Assembly: GCF_029910215.1 (NCBI RefSeq)
Contig: NZ_CP110396.1
Location: 620,001 to 684,000 of the forward strand
Direction: 5' to 3'
Origin: Paraburkholderia sp. D15
GTDB taxonomy: Bacteria; Pseudomonadota; Gammaproteobacteria; Burkholderiales; Burkholderiaceae
Length of the DNA: 64,000 bases
Both the position numbers and the translations under genes were made by a program. The notes under the pieces were generated by a model that made no database searches, was not told the origin of the DNA, and saw nothing but the letters and a program-made list of their open reading frames with translations. Shown here piece after piece: positions 17,050 to 26,299 of the stretch. Numbering within the stretch: position 1 is the stretch's first letter; every line of letters begins with the position of its first letter.

Positions 17050-17371
17050 CTCCAGTTCCTCTCGTTTGCAACGAATCATTTGCGTAGCTGATCCGCGCCA
17101 TGCGGGCCGGCCTGCTGGCTGCGATTGTGACCATCCGGAACGCCCATGGCAATTTCGCAGCCGCATCGATCGAAGACGCAAAACGACGCACTTTTTTCGC
17201 CGGTTTACGAGGAAGCACATCGACGCTCGACGCGCGTCAGTTCGCGTCGCAAAACGCCAGATAGCGAAATTGCGCACGTTAATTTGCCCTCGAATACTCG
17301 GAACTGCGCGTGACTCACCCGCAGTCGTGAGAACCGGCGACGAGTATCGAAACCCATGAGGAGAATGTGCT
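17050..17371. promoter_or_regulatory. Divergent promoter region between isomerase and binding-protein genes
   Basis: This 322-base region separates two divergent units. An inverted pair ATACTCG (17294-17300) and CGAGTAT (17341-17347) lies before the ribosome site GAGGAG (17358-17363) of the binding protein. I found no copy of the CTTATACGTATAAG palindrome and no convincing -35/-10 pair. Confidence 0.4.
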
Positions 17372-18649
17372 GTGAAAATGAAATTGAAGCAGGGGCAAGT
17401 GTTGGCGCGTGTCGTCGCATCCGCGATAACGAGCATCGCGATCAGCGGCATCGCGGCCGCGCAAACCCGCCAGGTCGAAGTGGTGCACCAGTGGACGTCG
17501 AGCAGCGAGTCGTATGCATTGCAGGCGCTCAAGGACGGTCTGCAGAAGAAAGGCGTGGGCTGGAAAGACAGCGCGATCGCCGGCGACGACGGCGCGAACC
17601 AGCAGCAGGCGCTTCAGGCGCGACTCGCCGCCGGCAATGCACCGGCCGCCGCGCAGGCGCAGCCCCAACTGCTGTTCTCGTACGCCGAGCAGAACGAACT
17701 CGCGAATCTGGATAGCTACGCGAAGGCGGGCAACTGGGATCATCTCGTCACGCCGGAACTGCTGCCTTATCTGAAGTACAAGGGCACGTGGTACGGCGTA
17801 CCGATGGACGAGCACCGCGAGAACATGTTCTGGATCAACAAGAAGATCCTGCAGAAGTACGGCGGCAAGGTGCCGACCACGTGGGACGAGTTCAACGCAC
17901 TCGCCGAGAAGATGAAGAAGGACGGCATCATTCCGGTGGCGCTCGGCGGTGAAGACTGGCAGGAAGCGGAAATCTTCAGCGATCTCGTGATCGGCATGGG
18001 CGGCCCGGCGTTCTACAAGAAGGCCATCATCGAACACGATCCGGCCGCCGTTCAGAGCCCGACGATGGTGAAGGTCTTCGACGAGCTGCGCAAGATCATC
18101 GGCTATACCGATCCGAACCGTGCGGGCCGCGACTGGAACGTCGCCACGCAGATGGTGATCGACGGCAAGGCCGGCATGCAGATTCACGCGGACTGGGCGA
18201 AGGGCGAGTTCCTGCGCGCGGGCAAGAAGCCCGGCGTCGATTTCGTTTGTTCCGCCACGCCGGGCAGCGGTCACGCCTTCATCTGGGTGCTGGATTCGTT
18301 CGCGTTCTTCAAGCAGCCCTACCCGGCGGCACAGGCGAATCAGGCCTTGCTGGCCAATACGGTGATGGACGTCGACGTGCAGGAGAACTTCAACCTGCGC
18401 AAGGGTTCGCTGCCTCCGCGCGTGGATGTGCCGCAGGATAAATTCGACGACTGCGCGAAGATCAACTTTGCCGACCGCACCGCCGGCAACAAGGCGGGCG
18501 AAGTACTGCCGTCGTTTATCGAAAACGCGGCACTCGAACGCGATATCCGTGCGGCGTACGTCGACGTGGTCACGCAATTCGTCAATACGCCTTCGATGAC
18601 ATCGGCCGATGCCGTCAAGAAGCTGGCCGCGGCCGCGAAGAACAGCTGA
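17372..18649 (+). CDS. Sugar ABC transporter substrate-binding protein (orphan)
   Basis: A 425-residue extracellular solute-binding protein, family 1, with a Sec signal peptide ending near SGIAAAQT. The mature protein starts QVEVVHQWTSSSESYALQAL. A GTG start at 17372 has GAGGAG eight bases upstream; the ATG two codons later is too far from it. No permease or ATPase gene follows: a strong terminator and a convergent gene do. The nearest permease-permease-ATPase operon without a binding protein is at 33454-36402, so the two probably cooperate. Similarity to the binding protein at 7056-8294 extends along the length (GKAGMQIHADWAKGEF against GKAGVQIMGDWAKGEF). Confidence 0.92.
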   Translation: MKMKLKQGQVLARVVASAITSIAISGIAAAQTRQVEVVHQWTSSSESYALQALKDGLQKKGVGWKDSAIAGDDGANQQQALQARLAAGNAPAAAQAQPQLLFSYAEQNELANLDSYAKAGNWDHLVTPELLPYLKYKGTWYGVPMDEHRENMFWINKKILQKYGGKVPTTWDEFNALAEKMKKDGIIPVALGGEDWQEAEIFSDLVIGMGGPAFYKKAIIEHDPAAVQSPTMVKVFDELRKIIGYTDPNRAGRDWNVATQMVIDGKAGMQIHADWAKGEFLRAGKKPGVDFVCSATPGSGHAFIWVLDSFAFFKQPYPAAQANQALLANTVMDVDVQENFNLRKGSLPPRVDVPQDKFDDCAKINFADRTAGNKAGEVLPSFIENAALERDIRAAYVDVVTQFVNTPSMTSADAVKKLAAAAKNS

Positions 18650-18678
18650 TTTCAGTTCTGATTTCAGCGTCTGTGCGA

Positions 18679-18708
18679 AAGCTCTCCGTTCGAAGGAACG
18701 GAGAGCTT
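18679..18708. terminator. Strong bidirectional terminator
   Basis: A perfect 13-bp stem (AAGCTCTCCGTTC, 18679-18691; GAACGGAGAGCTT, 18696-18708) with a GAAG tetraloop lies between the convergent binding-protein and GMC genes. The AA/TT flanks give short U-runs in both directions. Confidence 0.88.
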
Positions 18709-18715
18709 AAGTCGA

Positions 18716-20386
18716 TCAGACCAGGCTGATCACGTTATCGACCACCCCGCCACTCGTTTGTCCGGCGCCCGCTTGTCCTCCCGCTTTTCCTCCCGCCTGA
18801 ATCCCCTTGCCGCGAATCAGATCCGCAGCCTTCTCGCCGATCATGATGCACACCGAGTTCGGATTGCCCGAAATCAGATTCGGCATGATCGACGCATCCG
18901 CCACCCGTAGACCGTCGATGCCGCGCACGCGCAATTGCGCGTCCACGACCGCCGCATCGTCGGTGCCCATCCGGCAGGTACCAGCGGGATGCAGCGCGGC
19001 GTGCGCCTCCTGCTGACAGAAGCGGCGGATTTCGTCGCGATCGAGCACCGGTTGAAACGGCACGAAGCGCCGCTCGATATATTTGCGAATGGCCGGCTGA
19101 TCCATGATGTCCATGGCCTTCGCGCAACCCTCGGCCACTGCGTCGAGATCGTACGGATCGCTGAAATACATCGGCGCGACGCGCGGGACGTCGAGCGGAT
19201 CGCGGCTGTTCAGTGCCACGAAGCCACGCGAGCGTGGCCGGATCTGCCCGAGATTGACGGTGCAGCCGTTACCGCCGGGCACGCCGTCGACGCCCTCCTC
19301 GATCCCCGCGCCGACAACTAGAAAGTACTGGATGTCGGGTGTCAATTCCTCGGCATTGCCCCACCAGAACGCGCCGCCCTCGATCAGATTCGACGCCGCG
19401 GGTCCGCTATTGAACAGCAGGTACTCCAGACCCGCCATCGCCTTCCAGCGCAGCTTCTTGTACTTGTCGTAGCTATGCGGTCCCTTGAGCTGGTACACGA
19501 GCGAGATTTCGATGTGATCCTGCAAATTCTTGCCGACACCGTTCAGTTCGGCGTGAATGTCGATCCCGTGCTTTTCCAGTTCGTCTTTCGGTCCAATGCC
19601 CGACAGCATCAACAGCTTCGGCGAATTGATCGCGCCGGCGCAGAGAATGACTTCCCGTTGCGCGCGCAATTGTTTGAGCTTGCCCTTCTCGACGTACTCC
19701 ACGCCGACCGCGCGGCCCCGTTCGATCAGAATCCTCGTCACGCGTACGCCAGTGCGTACGGTGAGATTGCTTCGGCCTTCGACAGGGTGAAGATAGGCCA
19801 CCGCCGAACTGCTTCGTCTGCCGTCCCGCGCGGTGATCTGATAGAGCCCGCAGCCGGCCGGGTCGCCGGAGTTGAAGTCTTCGTTGTAGGGCAGGCCGGC
19901 CTGCTGACAGGCTTTCAGCCATGCTTTCGTCAACGGATGAATGCGGTCGATATCGGACACGCCCAATGGACCGCCCACCCCGTGCGCATCGTTGCAGAAG
20001 CGTTCGTTGTCTTCCGCCTTCCGGAAATAAGGCAGCACGTCGTCGTAACCCCAGCCTGCCGCGCCTGAATCGCGCCACTGATCGTAATCGGAGGGCACGC
20101 CGCGAATATAGATCATCGCGTTCACCGAACTGCCGCCGCCGAGCACGCTCGCCTGCACCATCGTCGGCGTGCCGGTGCGATGCTGGTCCGCCGTCGGTTC
20201 CCACGGAATGCGCTTCAGCAACGGCCCCTGGGCCGTCTTGTAGTACGCGCCGGGAATATGAATGTAAGGGCTCCGGTCGCGCGGCCCCTCTTCGAGCAGC
20301 GTGACCGTCGCACTGCTGTCTTCGCTCAGGCGGGACGCGATCACGCACCCCGTCGATCCGCCACCCACCACGATATAGTCGACCAT
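18716..20386 (-). CDS. GMC-family FAD oxidoreductase (choline dehydrogenase-like)
   Basis: A 556-residue GMC flavoprotein. The dinucleotide fold VVGGGSTGCVIASRL is at residues 6-20, the GMC signature GGGSSVNAMIYIRG at 83-96, and the catalytic-His region HPAGTCRMG in the C-terminal part, followed by DASIMPNLISGNPN. Family members oxidise alcohols or sugars to aldehydes or ketones. The C-terminus ends in a Gly/Gln-rich tail. There is no signal peptide. It is the last gene of an MFS-Gfo/Idh-GMC operon, 78 bases after the Gfo/Idh gene, so a polyol or sugar alcohol substrate is more likely than choline. Betaine-pathway neighbours are absent. Confidence 0.9.
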   Translation of the reverse strand: MVDYIVVGGGSTGCVIASRLSEDSSATVTLLEEGPRDRSPYIHIPGAYYKTAQGPLLKRIPWEPTADQHRTGTPTMVQASVLGGGSSVNAMIYIRGVPSDYDQWRDSGAAGWGYDDVLPYFRKAEDNERFCNDAHGVGGPLGVSDIDRIHPLTKAWLKACQQAGLPYNEDFNSGDPAGCGLYQITARDGRRSSSAVAYLHPVEGRSNLTVRTGVRVTRILIERGRAVGVEYVEKGKLKQLRAQREVILCAGAINSPKLLMLSGIGPKDELEKHGIDIHAELNGVGKNLQDHIEISLVYQLKGPHSYDKYKKLRWKAMAGLEYLLFNSGPAASNLIEGGAFWWGNAEELTPDIQYFLVVGAGIEEGVDGVPGGNGCTVNLGQIRPRSRGFVALNSRDPLDVPRVAPMYFSDPYDLDAVAEGCAKAMDIMDQPAIRKYIERRFVPFQPVLDRDEIRRFCQQEAHAALHPAGTCRMGTDDAAVVDAQLRVRGIDGLRVADASIMPNLISGNPNSVCIMIGEKAADLIRGKGIQAGGKAGGQAGAGQTSGGVVDNVISLV

Positions 20387-20464
20387 TGCAAAACCCGTCC
20401 GTTTTCTATTTCCGGCTTCCCCCCGTCTCGCGTTGATGAACAGGCGGGAAGCCGATGCTCCGAT

Positions 20465-21556
20465 TTATCCGTGCGTGCGCCGGTCGCGCTCGAACGCCGC
20501 GCGTTCGTCCTGCGTGAGCGCCAGGGTCGTCGTGCGGCCTTCGGCGGCCGACATGGCTGCCGCTTCCAGCAGCGCGATCAGCACGACCGCTTCGGCGGGC
20601 GTGACCGGATTCGGTCCCGCGCCGCGCAGCGCGCTTTCCAGTTGCACGTAAAACTGCGACTGGTCGCCGCGCGTCGCCGGTATCGCACGCCGCTCGCCCG
20701 CATGGCTGCGCGGGTCGTACACGTGGGCCTTATCCGGGTCCACGCCATACGCCGGGTTATCCGGCAGCAGGCCCGCGATCAACTGCTGTTCCTGAATGTC
20801 CTGGGCCTGTTTCAGCAGCGAGCGCTTCGTACCGTGCACGATGAAACGCATGCCGAATCCCGGCACGAGTTGCGCGCCGCGCAGAACGACACGCAGGCGG
20901 CCGTAGCCCAGAACCACCGTGAACCAGTCGTCGGTTCGCGCGCCATCGCGCTGCTGCGCGAACGACGCCGTGACGGACTCCGGCAAACCGAATTGCAGCA
21001 ACGCCTGATCGGCGACATGCGGTCCGAGATCGAACCACGTGCCGCCCGCCGGCACGGGCTCCTCGCGCCAGGCGCGCGGCACCTCCGGCGCATAGCGGTC
21101 GATGTGCGATTCGAAATGGACGATATCGCCGAGATCTTCGTGACGGATCGCATTGCGCACCGTCAGATAGTCGCTGTCCCAGCGGCGGTTCTGGAATACG
21201 GCGAGATGCTTGCCCACGCGCGCGGCCAGGGCCGCCAGCTCTCTCGCCTCGCCGAGCGTCGGCGTAAACGGCTTCTCCACCACCACGTGCTTGCCCGCTT
21301 CGAGCGCAAGCTTCGCGAAGCGGTAGTGGCTTTCGTTCACGCTCGCGACGATCACCAGATCGACGGACTCCGCGACGGCGGCCTGCTCGGGGCTCATGAC
21401 CGCGATGGCGTCGTCGTCGAGATCGACCTGATCGGGGCGTTGCGTGCCGATCGCCACCACTTGCAGACCCGGCACGCTGGATATCAGCGGCAGATGAAAG
21501 TGACGCGTGACGAAGCCATAACCGATGATCGACACCTTGATCCTGCTTTGTTGCAC
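20465..21556 (-). CDS. Gfo/Idh/MocA-family NAD(P)-dependent oxidoreductase
   Basis: A 363-residue sugar or inositol dehydrogenase-like enzyme. A Rossmann fold opens VSIIGYGFVTRHFHLPLI, a slightly unusual GYGFVT loop. The family signature VVVEKPFTPTLGEARELAAL supplies the catalytic Lys, and a second candidate motif is GGTWFDLGPHVADQAL with its His. Such enzymes oxidise or reduce ring hydroxyls of sugars and inositols. It sits between the MFS transporter (18-base gap) and a GMC oxidoreductase. Two oxidoreductases in one operon suggest sequential oxidation of an imported sugar or polyol. Confidence 0.9.
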   Translation of the reverse strand: MQQSRIKVSIIGYGFVTRHFHLPLISSVPGLQVVAIGTQRPDQVDLDDDAIAVMSPEQAAVAESVDLVIVASVNESHYRFAKLALEAGKHVVVEKPFTPTLGEARELAALAARVGKHLAVFQNRRWDSDYLTVRNAIRHEDLGDIVHFESHIDRYAPEVPRAWREEPVPAGGTWFDLGPHVADQALLQFGLPESVTASFAQQRDGARTDDWFTVVLGYGRLRVVLRGAQLVPGFGMRFIVHGTKRSLLKQAQDIQEQQLIAGLLPDNPAYGVDPDKAHVYDPRSHAGERRAIPATRGDQSQFYVQLESALRGAGPNPVTPAEAVVLIALLEAAAMSAAEGRTTTLALTQDERAAFERDRRTHG

Positions 21557-21574
21557 GGCAAATCTCCTGTGAGG

Positions 21575-22741
21575 CTATGAATGATCCGGCGTCGCGCGCG
21601 GCATGCTGCCCGCGCACAGCGCGATGGCAATCAGCATCGCGACGACCGAGAGAAAGGCGGCGGCGAGCGACGTATAGCGTGCAATCGCGCCGATCAGCGC
21701 CGGCCCGACGAAAATGCCGCAATAGCCGACGGTCGTCATCGCCGCGACAGCGGCATTCGTCGGCATGCGCGTCTGCTCGCCGACCGACGAGAACAGCACC
21801 GGCGCGATATTCGAACAACCGGCGCCGACCAGCGCGTAGCCGAACAGATCCACCGGCCACGAAGCCGCAAAAGCCGCCATCGCAAAACCGGCCGCCGCGC
21901 ACAAACTCCCGCCTACGACGATGCGCACCCTGCCCAGCCGTTCGACAATCCTGTCACCCAGCAAGCGGCCGGCGGTCATGGTGGCGGCGAACGCGGCATA
22001 GCCGTAACCGGCGAACGCGTGCGGCATGCCGCGCTCGGCCGTGAGAAACACGCCGCTCCAGTCCAGCACCGCGCTCTCGGTCAGAAACACGATGAACGTG
22101 AACACGCTGAGCACCAGCACGACGCCGCGCGGCACGGCAAACAAGGTGGTCTGACTCCTGCGCGGTTCGGCGATCAGGCCGGGATAGGCGTAGCACGAGG
22201 CCGCGGCGATCAACGCCGCCGCCAGCGTCACCGACGCGCCTTGCGAGCGTCCCAGCGTCAGCAGCAGACTCGCGCCCGCGGCGCCGGCGATACCGCCGAC
22301 GCTATAGAACGCATGGAAGCCCGACATGATCGAGCGGCCACTGTCGCGTTCGACTTCGATCGCCTGGATGTTCATCGCCACGTCGATCACACCTGCCGCC
22401 ATGCCGAAGAGCGTCAGCGCGCACACCGCGGCGGGCACGTCGCCGACCAGGGCCAGCGCCGGCAGCACCGCGCACAGCAGCGCGGCAGATACGGCAATCA
22501 CCGCGCGACAGCCGAAGCGCGCCGCGAGGCCGCCGGTGAACGGCATCGCGATCATCGAACCCGCGCCTAGACACAGCAACAGCAGGCCGAGTTGACCGTC
22601 GTCGAGACCGATACGGGCTTTGACGAACGGCACGAGCGGCGCCCACGATGCGCGCGCGTAACCCGCCACGAGAAAGATCGCGCGCGTCGCGGCGATCCGG
22701 TTACGAAACGCACTCTTGTGCAGCGCTAGATCGGGCGGCAT
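21575..22741 (-). CDS. MFS transporter
   Basis: A 388-residue major facilitator protein with about 12 hydrophobic segments. The family loop GGLAARFGCRAVIAVSA follows segment 2 and a related loop, GDRIVERLGRVRIVVGG, follows segment 8. The sequence style resembles YbjJ/fucose-permease-like sugar MFS proteins. Its substrate is unknown. It is the first gene of a three-gene operon with Gfo/Idh and GMC enzymes, and is expected to import their substrate. Its upstream region carries a perfect 15-bp tandem duplication (22760-22789), and a strong hairpin separates it from the APC permease. Confidence 0.9.
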   Translation of the reverse strand: MPPDLALHKSAFRNRIAATRAIFLVAGYARASWAPLVPFVKARIGLDDGQLGLLLLCLGAGSMIAMPFTGGLAARFGCRAVIAVSAALLCAVLPALALVGDVPAAVCALTLFGMAAGVIDVAMNIQAIEVERDSGRSIMSGFHAFYSVGGIAGAAGASLLLTLGRSQGASVTLAAALIAAASCYAYPGLIAEPRRSQTTLFAVPRGVVLVLSVFTFIVFLTESAVLDWSGVFLTAERGMPHAFAGYGYAAFAATMTAGRLLGDRIVERLGRVRIVVGGSLCAAAGFAMAAFAASWPVDLFGYALVGAGCSNIAPVLFSSVGEQTRMPTNAAVAAMTTVGYCGIFVGPALIGAIARYTSLAAAFLSVVAMLIAIALCAGSMPRATPDHS

Positions 22742-22759
22742 TGAAATGATTCGATTAAG

Positions 22760-22789
22760 GCTTGATGGAATTCAGCTTGATGGAATTCA
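22760..22789. repeat. Perfect 15-bp tandem duplication upstream of the MFS gene
   Basis: GCTTGATGGAATTCA occurs twice without a gap (22760-22774, 22775-22789), 19 bases before the MFS start codon on the minus strand. It covers the likely ribosome-binding or leader region. It may alter expression or be a recent slippage event. Confidence 0.85.
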
Positions 22790-22808
22790 CGCACGCGATG
22801 ACGGAAAC

Positions 22809-22841
22809 AGGCCGGGAACGGGCAAATAAGCCCCCCGGCCT
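22809..22841 (-). terminator. Hairpin after the APC permease gene
   Basis: AGGCCGGG (22809-22816) pairs with CCCGGCCT (22834-22841), with an inner GGGC/GCCC stem (22820-22823/22830-22833) around AAATAA. It starts 15 bases past the permease stop and is followed on the minus strand by a weak T-rich run. It probably separates the permease from the MFS operon. Confidence 0.65.
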
Positions 22842-22855
22842 TGCAGCATTTCCGT

Positions 22856-24379
22856 TTATCGCGCGGTCTCGACCTGCGTGTAACCCGCGTTTGCGACGTC
22901 GCTCTCGCGCGAGGTCGCGTTCATGACCGGCGGCCCAGGGAAGCGCCGCTTCTCCAGCCCGAACCACGCGACCACCAGAATCACGAAGAAACCGATGAAG
23001 TAGTGAACGAGGATGTCCGTCGGCGGCTGCAGTCCCACCCAGATGATGAAAATCCCGCCGATGATCGCCACCGCGCCGTACGGTTTCGACAGCACGCCAA
23101 GGCGATAAGGCCCATACGTACGATTGCGGGCGAACATCGCGGCGCCGATCGCCATCCCGTAAGCGAGTTGATAGAACAGCGCCGTTCCCGCGACGAGCGC
23201 ATTGAACGCCGACGAATACAGCGTGACCGCGACGCCCGCGATGGCGCCCGCCCAGATGCCCGTGACGGGTGTGAGGAAACGCGGCGACACGCGGCTGAAG
23301 TACTTCGGCAATCCCTGATCGCGGGCGAACGAGTAGACCGCGCGCGACAAACCGGTCAATGCACTGGCACCGCACACGTATGCCGAGATCGTCAGCGAAA
23401 TGATGATGGCGTCCTTGAGCAAGGCCGGCGCCTGGATCTGTTCGAACAGCATCGAAAAACCGTCGCCGCCTTTCTTCGCGACGGCGGCCGGATCGCTCAT
23501 CGCCATGTAGAAGAGCACCAGCAACGCGGCACCCATCAGCACGGAGAGGATCACGGAATTGCGCATCGCCCTCGGCACCGCGCGCGCGGCATCGACGGTT
23601 TCCTCCGAGACGTGAGCGGCCGCGTCGTAACTGGTGACGATCCACATCGGCAACAGCAACGCGTAACCGAAGGTCAGCAACACGTTCTCGGTACGCGGCA
23701 CGACGCCACCGCCGGCATCGCCCGTGTTGTTCGTGAAGCTGAACAGATGGGCGAGATTCGCGAGGTGAATGTTGTAGAGCATCACGCCGATCAGCGCGAG
23801 CGCGCCGAGAAACGTCACGTATGCGCCGACATTGACGAACCACGAGAGCGTGCGCACGCCGGCATGATTGAGAATCGCCCAGCTCGCCATGATGATCGCG
23901 ACGCCAGCCACCTGCTGCCCGTAACCCCAATGCGACGTATCGACATGCAGCATGCCGTTCAGGATCAACTGGTTGAACAGCAGGTAAAACGCAACGGACG
24001 TGCCGCCCGCCGAGAACACATAGCCGATCAGGTTGATCCACGCGGTCGCCCATCCCCACGCCCGGCCGCCGAGCACCGACGACCAGTGATACAGCCCGCC
24101 CGCCGTGGGAATCGCCGAGCTGATTTCCCCCAGCGAGGCGGCGGTCGCATACGCGAGGCCGCCGCCGATCAGCCACGTCACCGTGAGGCCGAATGCACCG
24201 GCCGTACCGAGGCCCTGCTGCATGTTGGCGCCCAGCGCCCAGAACAACCCGATCGCCATGAACGACACGGCGAAGTTGCCGAAGCCCGACATGCCACGCG
24301 AAAGCTCCTGCTTGTATCCGAATTTCTCCAACAGGTCGGCGTCCTGCCGGCCAATGTCGAGGGGTGCACGGTCATTCAT
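22856..24379 (-). CDS. APC-superfamily amino acid/amine permease
   Basis: A 507-residue inner-membrane permease with about 12 membrane segments. The opening MSGFGNFAVSFMAIGLFWALGANMQ has the APC unwound-helix region, and ISSAIPTAGGLYHW is the conserved second motif. VSEETVDAARAVPRAM, between segments 6 and 7, is typical of the amino acid/choline (ACT) branch. Such carriers import amino acids, amines or related compounds by proton symport. AGGAG precedes the ATG. The promoter carries the CTTATACGTATAAG palindrome that also occurs before the ThuA operon, so this permease is the best candidate importer for that pathway's substrate. Confidence 0.9.
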   Translation of the reverse strand: MNDRAPLDIGRQDADLLEKFGYKQELSRGMSGFGNFAVSFMAIGLFWALGANMQQGLGTAGAFGLTVTWLIGGGLAYATAASLGEISSAIPTAGGLYHWSSVLGGRAWGWATAWINLIGYVFSAGGTSVAFYLLFNQLILNGMLHVDTSHWGYGQQVAGVAIIMASWAILNHAGVRTLSWFVNVGAYVTFLGALALIGVMLYNIHLANLAHLFSFTNNTGDAGGGVVPRTENVLLTFGYALLLPMWIVTSYDAAAHVSEETVDAARAVPRAMRNSVILSVLMGAALLVLFYMAMSDPAAVAKKGGDGFSMLFEQIQAPALLKDAIIISLTISAYVCGASALTGLSRAVYSFARDQGLPKYFSRVSPRFLTPVTGIWAGAIAGVAVTLYSSAFNALVAGTALFYQLAYGMAIGAAMFARNRTYGPYRLGVLSKPYGAVAIIGGIFIIWVGLQPPTDILVHYFIGFFVILVVAWFGLEKRRFPGPPVMNATSRESDVANAGYTQVETAR

Positions 24380-24486
24380 CTAAGTCTCCTGCGACGTCCG
24401 CCCGGTGAGAGCTGAACGAATCGAACTGCAACTGATATTCCGATGCGCGTCGCGAGCGGTTCGGCACGCGAAATCACATCACGTCA

Positions 24487-24533
24487 CTTATACGTATAAG
24501 CCTTATATTCCACGCTCAAATTTTTGCTGTCAA
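24487..24533 (-). promoter_or_regulatory. APC permease promoter with CTTATACGTATAAG operator
   Basis: On the minus strand a TTGACA (24528-24533) is followed 20 bases later by TATAAG (24502-24507); shifted -10 readings give 17-19 spacing. Directly after it lies the perfect palindrome CTTATACGTATAAG (24487-24500), covering the expected start of transcription. An identical palindrome is at 27873-27886. The position implies repression. The rest of the 408-base gap (24380-24787) holds a GTTTACC direct repeat near 24550 and the porin terminator. Confidence 0.75.
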
Positions 24534-24724
24534 CAACGGCTAAGCCACTGTTTACCCTAGGGTTTACCTGACGCACATCGACCTGCGGCCTGCGTCACTC
24601 CGCGTCATGTCGCTGCACGCGGCTTCGAGACGAGCGACACGTCGAATCGTCTGTGGAAACGAAGCGGCTTTTTGCGCTTTCCTTTTGCGCTTTCTTCTGC
24701 TCTTCGCTACGCACGCATCCGGAC

Positions 24725-24762
24725 AAAAAGGACGCCCAGGACCGGTGCAGGTCGTGGGCGCC
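24725..24762 (-). terminator. Rho-independent terminator of the porin gene
   Basis: GACGCCCAGGACC (24731-24743) pairs with GGTCGTGGGCGCC (24750-24762) at 11 of 13 positions around GGTGCA. On the minus strand it is followed by TTTTT (24725-24729), 25 bases past the porin stop. Confidence 0.8.
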
Positions 24763-24787
24763 AAGATCGCACTGCTTTGCTAACTCA

Positions 24788-25918
24788 TCAAAACTTGTGA
24801 CGCAAGCCGACGATCGCGAGCAACTGCGATTGCTTGCCCGCATCGACGTCATACGAACCCACGACGGCCTGCGCATCGCCCGCGCCGTTCTGTCCGTTGG
24901 CGTGCGTGTAGGCGCCGGTCAGGTAGACGTCGGTCCGCTTGCTCAGCAGATAGTCGACGCCGAGGTTGGCCTGGTGATACGTCGCGGAAGAATTGCCGCC
25001 GGACTTCGTGTAGTTGTAGCCGCCGATCAACTGGAACGCGGGCGTGATCATCCAGCTCGCGAACACCGAACCGTTCTGGAAGTGCTCGTCGCCGGTGAAC
25101 AGCGACGATGCGTCCGCGCTGTAACGCGTGTACGAGTACGCGGCGCCGGCCGTCACCGGACCGATCACGTACTGGCCGCCCACGCGCGCGATGTTGATCG
25201 AGCGCGCCGACGCATACGCCGCGTTCACCGAGCTGTTGAAGAAACTGTCCGACGTGCTGGTGCCGCGCGTCGTCACCGTCGCATTGCCGTTATCGACGTG
25301 CAGGAAACCGCCGGCGACGCTCAGCGCGGCGCCGTTGTACGCGGCAGCCGCCGACCACGTCTGTCCGGAACCGGTCGCGCCGGCGACGCCGCCGAGCGCG
25401 TACATCGCTTCGACGACGACACCGCCCCACGACGGGCTCGTCCACTTGACCGCGTTGTTGAAGCGCGCGCTGTCGTCGTAGTTGTCGACATCGCCGGGCG
25501 TCGCGAACAGACCGCTGTAGCTGTCGGCGGTCAGCGGCTGCAGCAGATCGGTGATCGGATCGTACTGGCGGCCGAGCGTCACCGCACCGAAGGTCGTGCT
25601 GCCCAGTCCGACGAAGGCCAGACGTCCGAACTCGCGGCCGTTGTTCGACAACTGGCCGGACCCGAGATCGAAACCGTTTTCGAGCTGGAAGTTGGCCGTC
25701 AGACCGCCGCCGAGATCTTCCGTGCCTTTGAGGCCCCACTGATCGCCGGACAGATTGCCGGAGGACATCTTCCACTGCGAGCTTTGGCCGCCGCTGTTGT
25801 GGATATACGCGATGCCCGTATCGACGACGCCGTAAAGCGTCACCGAACTCTGGGCATGCGCGCCGGTCATGCAGGCAGCGGCGCCGAGCGCGACGACGGA
25901 GATAATCTGACGTTTCAT
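24788..25918 (-). CDS. OmpC-type general porin
   Basis: A 376-residue outer-membrane porin of the betaproteobacterial trimeric type (Gram-negative porin family). A signal peptide (MKRQIISVVALGAAACMTGAHA) is followed by QSSVTLYGVVDTGIAYIHNSGG, the usual first strand. Inside are GLKGTEDLGGGLTANFQLENGF and LGRQYDP. The C-terminus GLRHKF ends in Phe for BAM recognition. The ATG at 25918 has AGGGTGA upstream. It lies between the APC permease and the HisD-like gene and has its own terminator. The position suggests uptake of the pathway substrate, but such porins are often non-specific and numerous in Burkholderiaceae. Confidence 0.93.
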   Translation of the reverse strand: MKRQIISVVALGAAACMTGAHAQSSVTLYGVVDTGIAYIHNSGGQSSQWKMSSGNLSGDQWGLKGTEDLGGGLTANFQLENGFDLGSGQLSNNGREFGRLAFVGLGSTTFGAVTLGRQYDPITDLLQPLTADSYSGLFATPGDVDNYDDSARFNNAVKWTSPSWGGVVVEAMYALGGVAGATGSGQTWSAAAAYNGAALSVAGGFLHVDNGNATVTTRGTSTSDSFFNSSVNAAYASARSINIARVGGQYVIGPVTAGAAYSYTRYSADASSLFTGDEHFQNGSVFASWMITPAFQLIGGYNYTKSGGNSSATYHQANLGVDYLLSKRTDVYLTGAYTHANGQNGAGDAQAVVGSYDVDAGKQSQLLAIVGLRHKF

Positions 25919-26299
25919 TGATTCACCCTGCTGGATATTTGTATTGAGGACCATTCCGGCGCGCGTGCTCGACGACTTGCGCTTCGCTCTGCCGGACATA
26001 TCGCTTGCCAGCTGCGTGGCTTGCGTGGACTCGCGGGAGAATCGGTACGCTGTGTCTCCTCACTTGCGTCGAAGTATTGAAATCCAATAAACGCGGCTCA
26101 ATTTCGCAATTCATCTATTTGTGGCGCACAGCGACGCACCCGTTGCGTCATGAATGTTGTCCCCGATACGTTCGCCCCACGCGGACGTTTTGCATCGCAA
26201 TTCGCCGTGCGCAATTCACCGTGCACCGTGCACAGCGCACAAAAAAAACGGCACTCTCGCGAGTGCCGAAGATGGAGCCAGCTGAACCGTCGAACCAAT
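25919..26299. other. Intergenic region: porin promoter side and HisD terminator
   Basis: This 381-base non-coding stretch contains the porin promoter region and, at its far end, the HisD-gene terminator (26241-26268). A small dyad GTGCACCGTGCAC sits at about 26221-26233. No CTTATACGTATAAG copy and no convincing small gene were found. Confidence 0.5.
26241..26268 (-). terminator. Rho-independent terminator of the HisD-like gene
   Basis: CGGCACTC and GAGTGCCG form a perfect 8-bp stem around TCGC (26249-26268). On the minus strand it is followed by eight T residues (26241-26248). It begins 32 bases past the HisD-like stop codon. Confidence 0.92.

Noticed and set aside
18716..20386. GMC oxidoreductase as betA choline dehydrogenase
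   Set aside because: No betB, betI or choline transporter nearby; the operon partners are an MFS carrier and a Gfo/Idh enzyme.
26221..26233. GTGCACCGTGCAC dyad as an operator
   Set aside because: Short, with an odd centre, no second copy seen, and next to a terminator rather than a promoter.
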